From Clostridia bacterium BRH_c25 (GTDB lineage Bacteria; Bacillota_A; Clostridia; Lutisporales; Lutisporaceae), in contig LOES01000087.1 in assembly GCA_001515955.1 (NCBI GenBank), forward strand, positions 1 through 23,874: a stretch of 23,874 bases of DNA, in the 5' to 3' direction. The position numbers were made by a program, and so were the translations under genes. Positions within the stretch are counted from its first letter, which is position 1. The number at the start of each line of letters is the position of its first letter. The notes under the pieces are model-generated. The model made no database searches. It had not been told where the DNA came from and saw nothing but the letters and a program-made list of their open reading frames with translations. Of this stretch, positions 22,583 to 23,874 are shown in pieces.

Positions 22583-22924
22583 CTACACAGCGTTACTCAC
22601 AACTGCGACAATCCTATCCAGAGGTATATCTGTTACTGAACCTACCGTACGCACCTGACCATGAGCAACGCCATAGCCGCCCATACCATAGCCTCCGTAA
22701 CCGTCGCATGCATTGCCCAGAGCACAGCCAGGAGCCGGTCCTATGTGAGTTACAAGTCTGACAAAGCATGGGTTCACAGAGAGTATTACACCTGTAAAAC
22801 CGGAGCCTGAGTCTCCTCCGCTTGTAGTAAATATTGTCACAGTCTCTCCTATAAAGTTCGAAAGCAAGTCAAAAAAATTGCCGGTAAAGTTGCTTCCTCC
22901 ACCGTAACCAAATCCGTTTGCCAT
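22583..22924 (-). CDS. Gly-Tyr-rich small protein, paralogue 1 (possible spore-layer protein)
   Basis: A 113-residue protein, family not named with certainty. Residues about 18-70 are a conserved block (FDLLSNFIGETVTIFTTSGG, then SGSGFTGVILSVNPCFVRL and HIGPAPGCALG); residues 72-88 are Gly-Tyr rich (YGGYGMGGYGVAHG); the last 24 have VGSVTDIPLDRIVAVV. Strands before and after a Gly-rich insertion suggest an Sm-like small barrel with a variable loop, which is inference. The paralogue at 23311 shares both blocks almost unchanged. ATG 22924 has GGGGGTG at about 8 bases. The sigma-K-like promoter at 23075-23102 and the ~145-base structured leader (22957-23061) suggest late mother-cell expression and a coat or exosporium role. 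No signal peptide. Confidence 0.82.
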   Translation of the reverse strand: MANGFGYGGGSNFTGNFFDLLSNFIGETVTIFTTSGGDSGSGFTGVILSVNPCFVRLVTHIGPAPGCALGNACDGYGGYGMGGYGVAHGQVRTVGSVTDIPLDRIVAVVSNAV

Positions 22925-22956
22925 TGTTTCACCCCCTTTCTCTCAATTGAACTTCC

Positions 22957-23061
22957 AGTGCTTTTTAACACGACCTATTATTCTTTATTCAAGTGTTGAA
23001 AATGCACTTCATATATTTGGTGCCTCGCCCGCTATGGAAGTGATATACTTTACGAGGCACC
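22957..23061 (-). repeat. Two-hairpin element, copy 1 (5' leader of paralogue 1)
   Basis: On the minus strand: hairpin 1 GGTGCCTCG ... CGAGGCACC, then a ~6-base spacer and GAAGTGCATTTTCAACAC ... GTGTTAAAAAGCACT as hairpin 2. It starts about 7 bases after the predicted transcript start and ends 33 bases before the start codon. A second copy lies at 23205-23308. Confidence 0.75.
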
Positions 23062-23074
23062 ATCTTCCCACTTC

Positions 23075-23102
23075 TATACTATGTACATGCACTGATTTGG
23101 TG
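23075..23102 (-). promoter_or_regulatory. Sigma-K-like promoter of Gly-Tyr paralogue 1
   Basis: Minus strand: TTGTCACCAAA with -35 CACC (23099-23102), 15-base spacer, -10 CATAGTATA (23075-23083), a perfect CATAnnnTA. It lies directly after the terminator of the upstream gene. Confidence 0.65.
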
Positions 23103-23128
23103 ACAACCTATATGAAAAAATCGGATAC

Positions 23129-23174
23129 AAAAAACTTAAGGGAATACATGGATATAAGCATCCGGTATTCCCTT
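23129..23174 (-). terminator. Terminator of Gly-Tyr paralogue 2
   Basis: Minus strand: AAGGGAATAC and GTATTCCCTT arms, inner GGAT/ATCC stem, then AAGTTTTTTG. It ends the transcript that carries the second two-hairpin element as its 3' region. Confidence 0.85.
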
Positions 23175-23204
23175 CTGAAATGTTGTTGATTTCTTTCTTC
23201 AGTT

Positions 23205-23308
23205 AGTGCTTTTTAACACAACATATTTCCATTCATTCAGGAGTTAAAAATGCACTTCATTGATGTTGTGCCTCTACAGGATTAGCAATTCTTCCTGCTA
23301 GAGGCACC
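23205..23308 (-). repeat. Two-hairpin element, copy 2 (3' region of paralogue 2)
   Basis: Minus strand: hairpin 1 GTGCCTCTA ... TAGAGGCAC, then GAAGTGCATTTTTAAC ... GTTAAAAAGCACT as hairpin 2. The arms of hairpin 1 differ from copy 1 on both sides in a way that keeps pairing. It begins 2 bases after the stop codon of the gene at 23311. Confidence 0.75.
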
Positions 23309-23310
23309 TG

Positions 23311-23682
23311 TTACACAGCATTACGTACAACTGCGGCAATCCTGTCAAGAGGAATATCTGTTACTGAACCTACTGTGGCTACGCCACCACCGCCGTAGCC
23401 GCCGCCATAGCCTCCGCCGTAGCCGCCACCATAGCCTCCGCCATAGCCACCGCCGTAGCCAGGTACGCCGCAGCAGCTGCCTAATGCACAGCCCGGAGCT
23501 GGTCCTATGTGGGTAATAATCCTTACAAAGCATGGGTTCACAGAGAGAACCACTCCTGTAAAGCCGGAGCCTGAGTCTCCTCCGCTTGTAGTGAATATTG
23601 TTATAGTCTCTCCTATACTGTCTTGAAGAAGATCAAAGGTGCTTCCGCCAAAAACATTGCCTGCTGCTACTCCATCTACCAT
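23311..23682 (-). CDS. Gly-Tyr-rich small protein, paralogue 2 (possible spore-layer protein)
   Basis: A 123-residue paralogue of the protein at 22583-22924. Conserved block about 16-70 (TFDLLQDSIGETITIFTTSG, SGSGFTGVVLSVNPCFVRI, HIGPAPGCALGSCC), a longer insertion at about 72-99 made of perfect GGGY units, and the same closing VGSVTDIPLDRIAAVV. Cysteines at the conserved positions (NPCF, GCALGSCC) could crosslink, as in many coat proteins. The Gly-Tyr part is encoded by 12-bp tandem repeats (23386-23460). ATG 23682 with AAGGAGG at about 8 bases. The promoter at 23730-23757 is of the same sigma-K-like type. A spore coat or exosporium role is inferred from promoter and composition only. Confidence 0.83.
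   Translation of the reverse strand: MVDGVAAGNVFGGSTFDLLQDSIGETITIFTTSGGDSGSGFTGVVLSVNPCFVRIITHIGPAPGCALGSCCGVPGYGGGYGGGYGGGYGGGYGGGYGGGGVATVGSVTDIPLDRIAAVVRNAV
23386..23460 (-). repeat. 12-bp tandem repeats encoding Gly-Gly-Gly-Tyr
   Basis: Six to seven imperfect 12-bp units (plus strand CCGCCATAGCCT type) with changes mostly at third positions. Length differs from the paralogue, consistent with repeat expansion in frame. Confidence 0.85.
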
Positions 23683-23729
23683 ATTGACACCTCCTTTCCA
23701 AAATACATCCTGTACCTCTTTTTCAATAT

Positions 23730-23757
23730 CATGATATGTACAGGCATGTATTTGGTT
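23730..23757 (-). promoter_or_regulatory. Sigma-K-like promoter of Gly-Tyr paralogue 2
   Basis: Minus strand: TTGTAACCAAA with -35 AACC (23754-23757), 15-base spacer, -10 CATATCATG (23730-23738). It is the most divergent of the three copies but shares TGTACATA. Leader of about 40 bases. Confidence 0.55.
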
Positions 23758-23799
23758 ACAATAAATTAAGCTTTGCTGATAAAAAACAATCCGGGCAGT

Positions 23800-23874
23800 T
23801 TATACCTCCGCCCCTCCGCCAAAACCGAAAGTTCTTCCAAATCCGCCAAAAGCGATTATAGCGAGTATTATGAT
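23800..23874 (-). CDS. C-terminal end of a Gly-rich small membrane protein, partial
   Basis: The last 24 codons of a gene entering from the right edge: IIILAIIAFGGFGR, then TFGFGGGAEV and stop at 23800-23802. A hydrophobic segment followed by a Gly/Phe-rich tail resembles the small Gly-rich proteins often found with spore genes in clostridia. The family cannot be set from this fragment, but its position beside the two Gly-Tyr-rich genes suggests one cluster. Confidence 0.55.
   Translation of the reverse strand: MIILAIIAFGGFGRTFGFGGGAEV

Noticed and set aside
23345..23533. Minus-strand Trp/Arg-rich 62-codon frame
   Set aside because: Frame-shifted reading of the Gly-Tyr tandem repeat.

Overview
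The window reads as a chromosomal segment of a low-to-moderate GC, Gram-positive, endospore-forming anaerobe of the Clostridia. The evidence is strong AGGAGG-type ribosome sites with several TTG/GTG starts, a DegS/DegU pair, YkuS (UPF0180) and DUF896 families, a YgiQ radical SAM protein, tRNA-Leu with an encoded CCA, and Gly-Tyr-rich proteins behind sigma-K-like promoters. A Ruminiclostridium/Acetivibrio-like relative is a guess from overall gene style, not a proven assignment. Most genes lie on the minus strand.

Layout. 1-1080: N-terminal part of a secreted L,D-transpeptidase with a stalk-like C-terminal extension (continues off the left edge). 1296-2237: YdjM/DUF457 membrane protein. 2456-2537: tRNA-Leu(CAA) with its own promoter and terminator. 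2682-4016: CNNM/CorC-type membrane protein. 4430-5282: a two-gene unit (TPE-repeat protein and a 56-residue membrane peptide) behind a sigma-K-like promoter. 5578-6153: flavin reductase-like protein. 6305-9211: AlbA_2/ATPase-type regulator followed by a TPR protein. 9388-10255: three very small genes, two of them 63-residue paralogues, just downstream of degS-degU (10374-12171). 12501-12950: CheW. 13014-16694: operon hutH-hutI-cyclodeaminase-DUF896 for histidine breakdown, with no urocanase in view. 16944-17672: class 3 lipase. 17751-20279: YgiQ and thpR, separated by a palindromic repeat. 20506-20775: YkuS family. 21142-22519: M23 peptidase plus bactofilin, a cell-wall/cytoskeleton pair. 22583-23682: two paralogous Gly-Tyr-rich proteins, then the C-terminal end of another Gly-rich small protein at the right edge.

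The most unusual material is non-coding or very small. (1) Three minus-strand promoters share TTGT[CA]ACCAAA and TGTACATA and fit the sigma-K pattern, so the TPE-repeat operon and the two Gly-Tyr-rich genes probably form one late mother-cell regulon. (2) Two ~105-bp elements (22957-23061 and 23205-23308) each fold into two hairpins with compensatory arm changes; one forms nearly the whole 5' leader of one paralogue and the other lies directly after the stop codon of the other. (3) A cluster of tiny genes follows degSU, each with its own ribosome site, two also with terminators. (4) Two families of palindromic intergenic repeats recur in the window and partly overlap gene ends.
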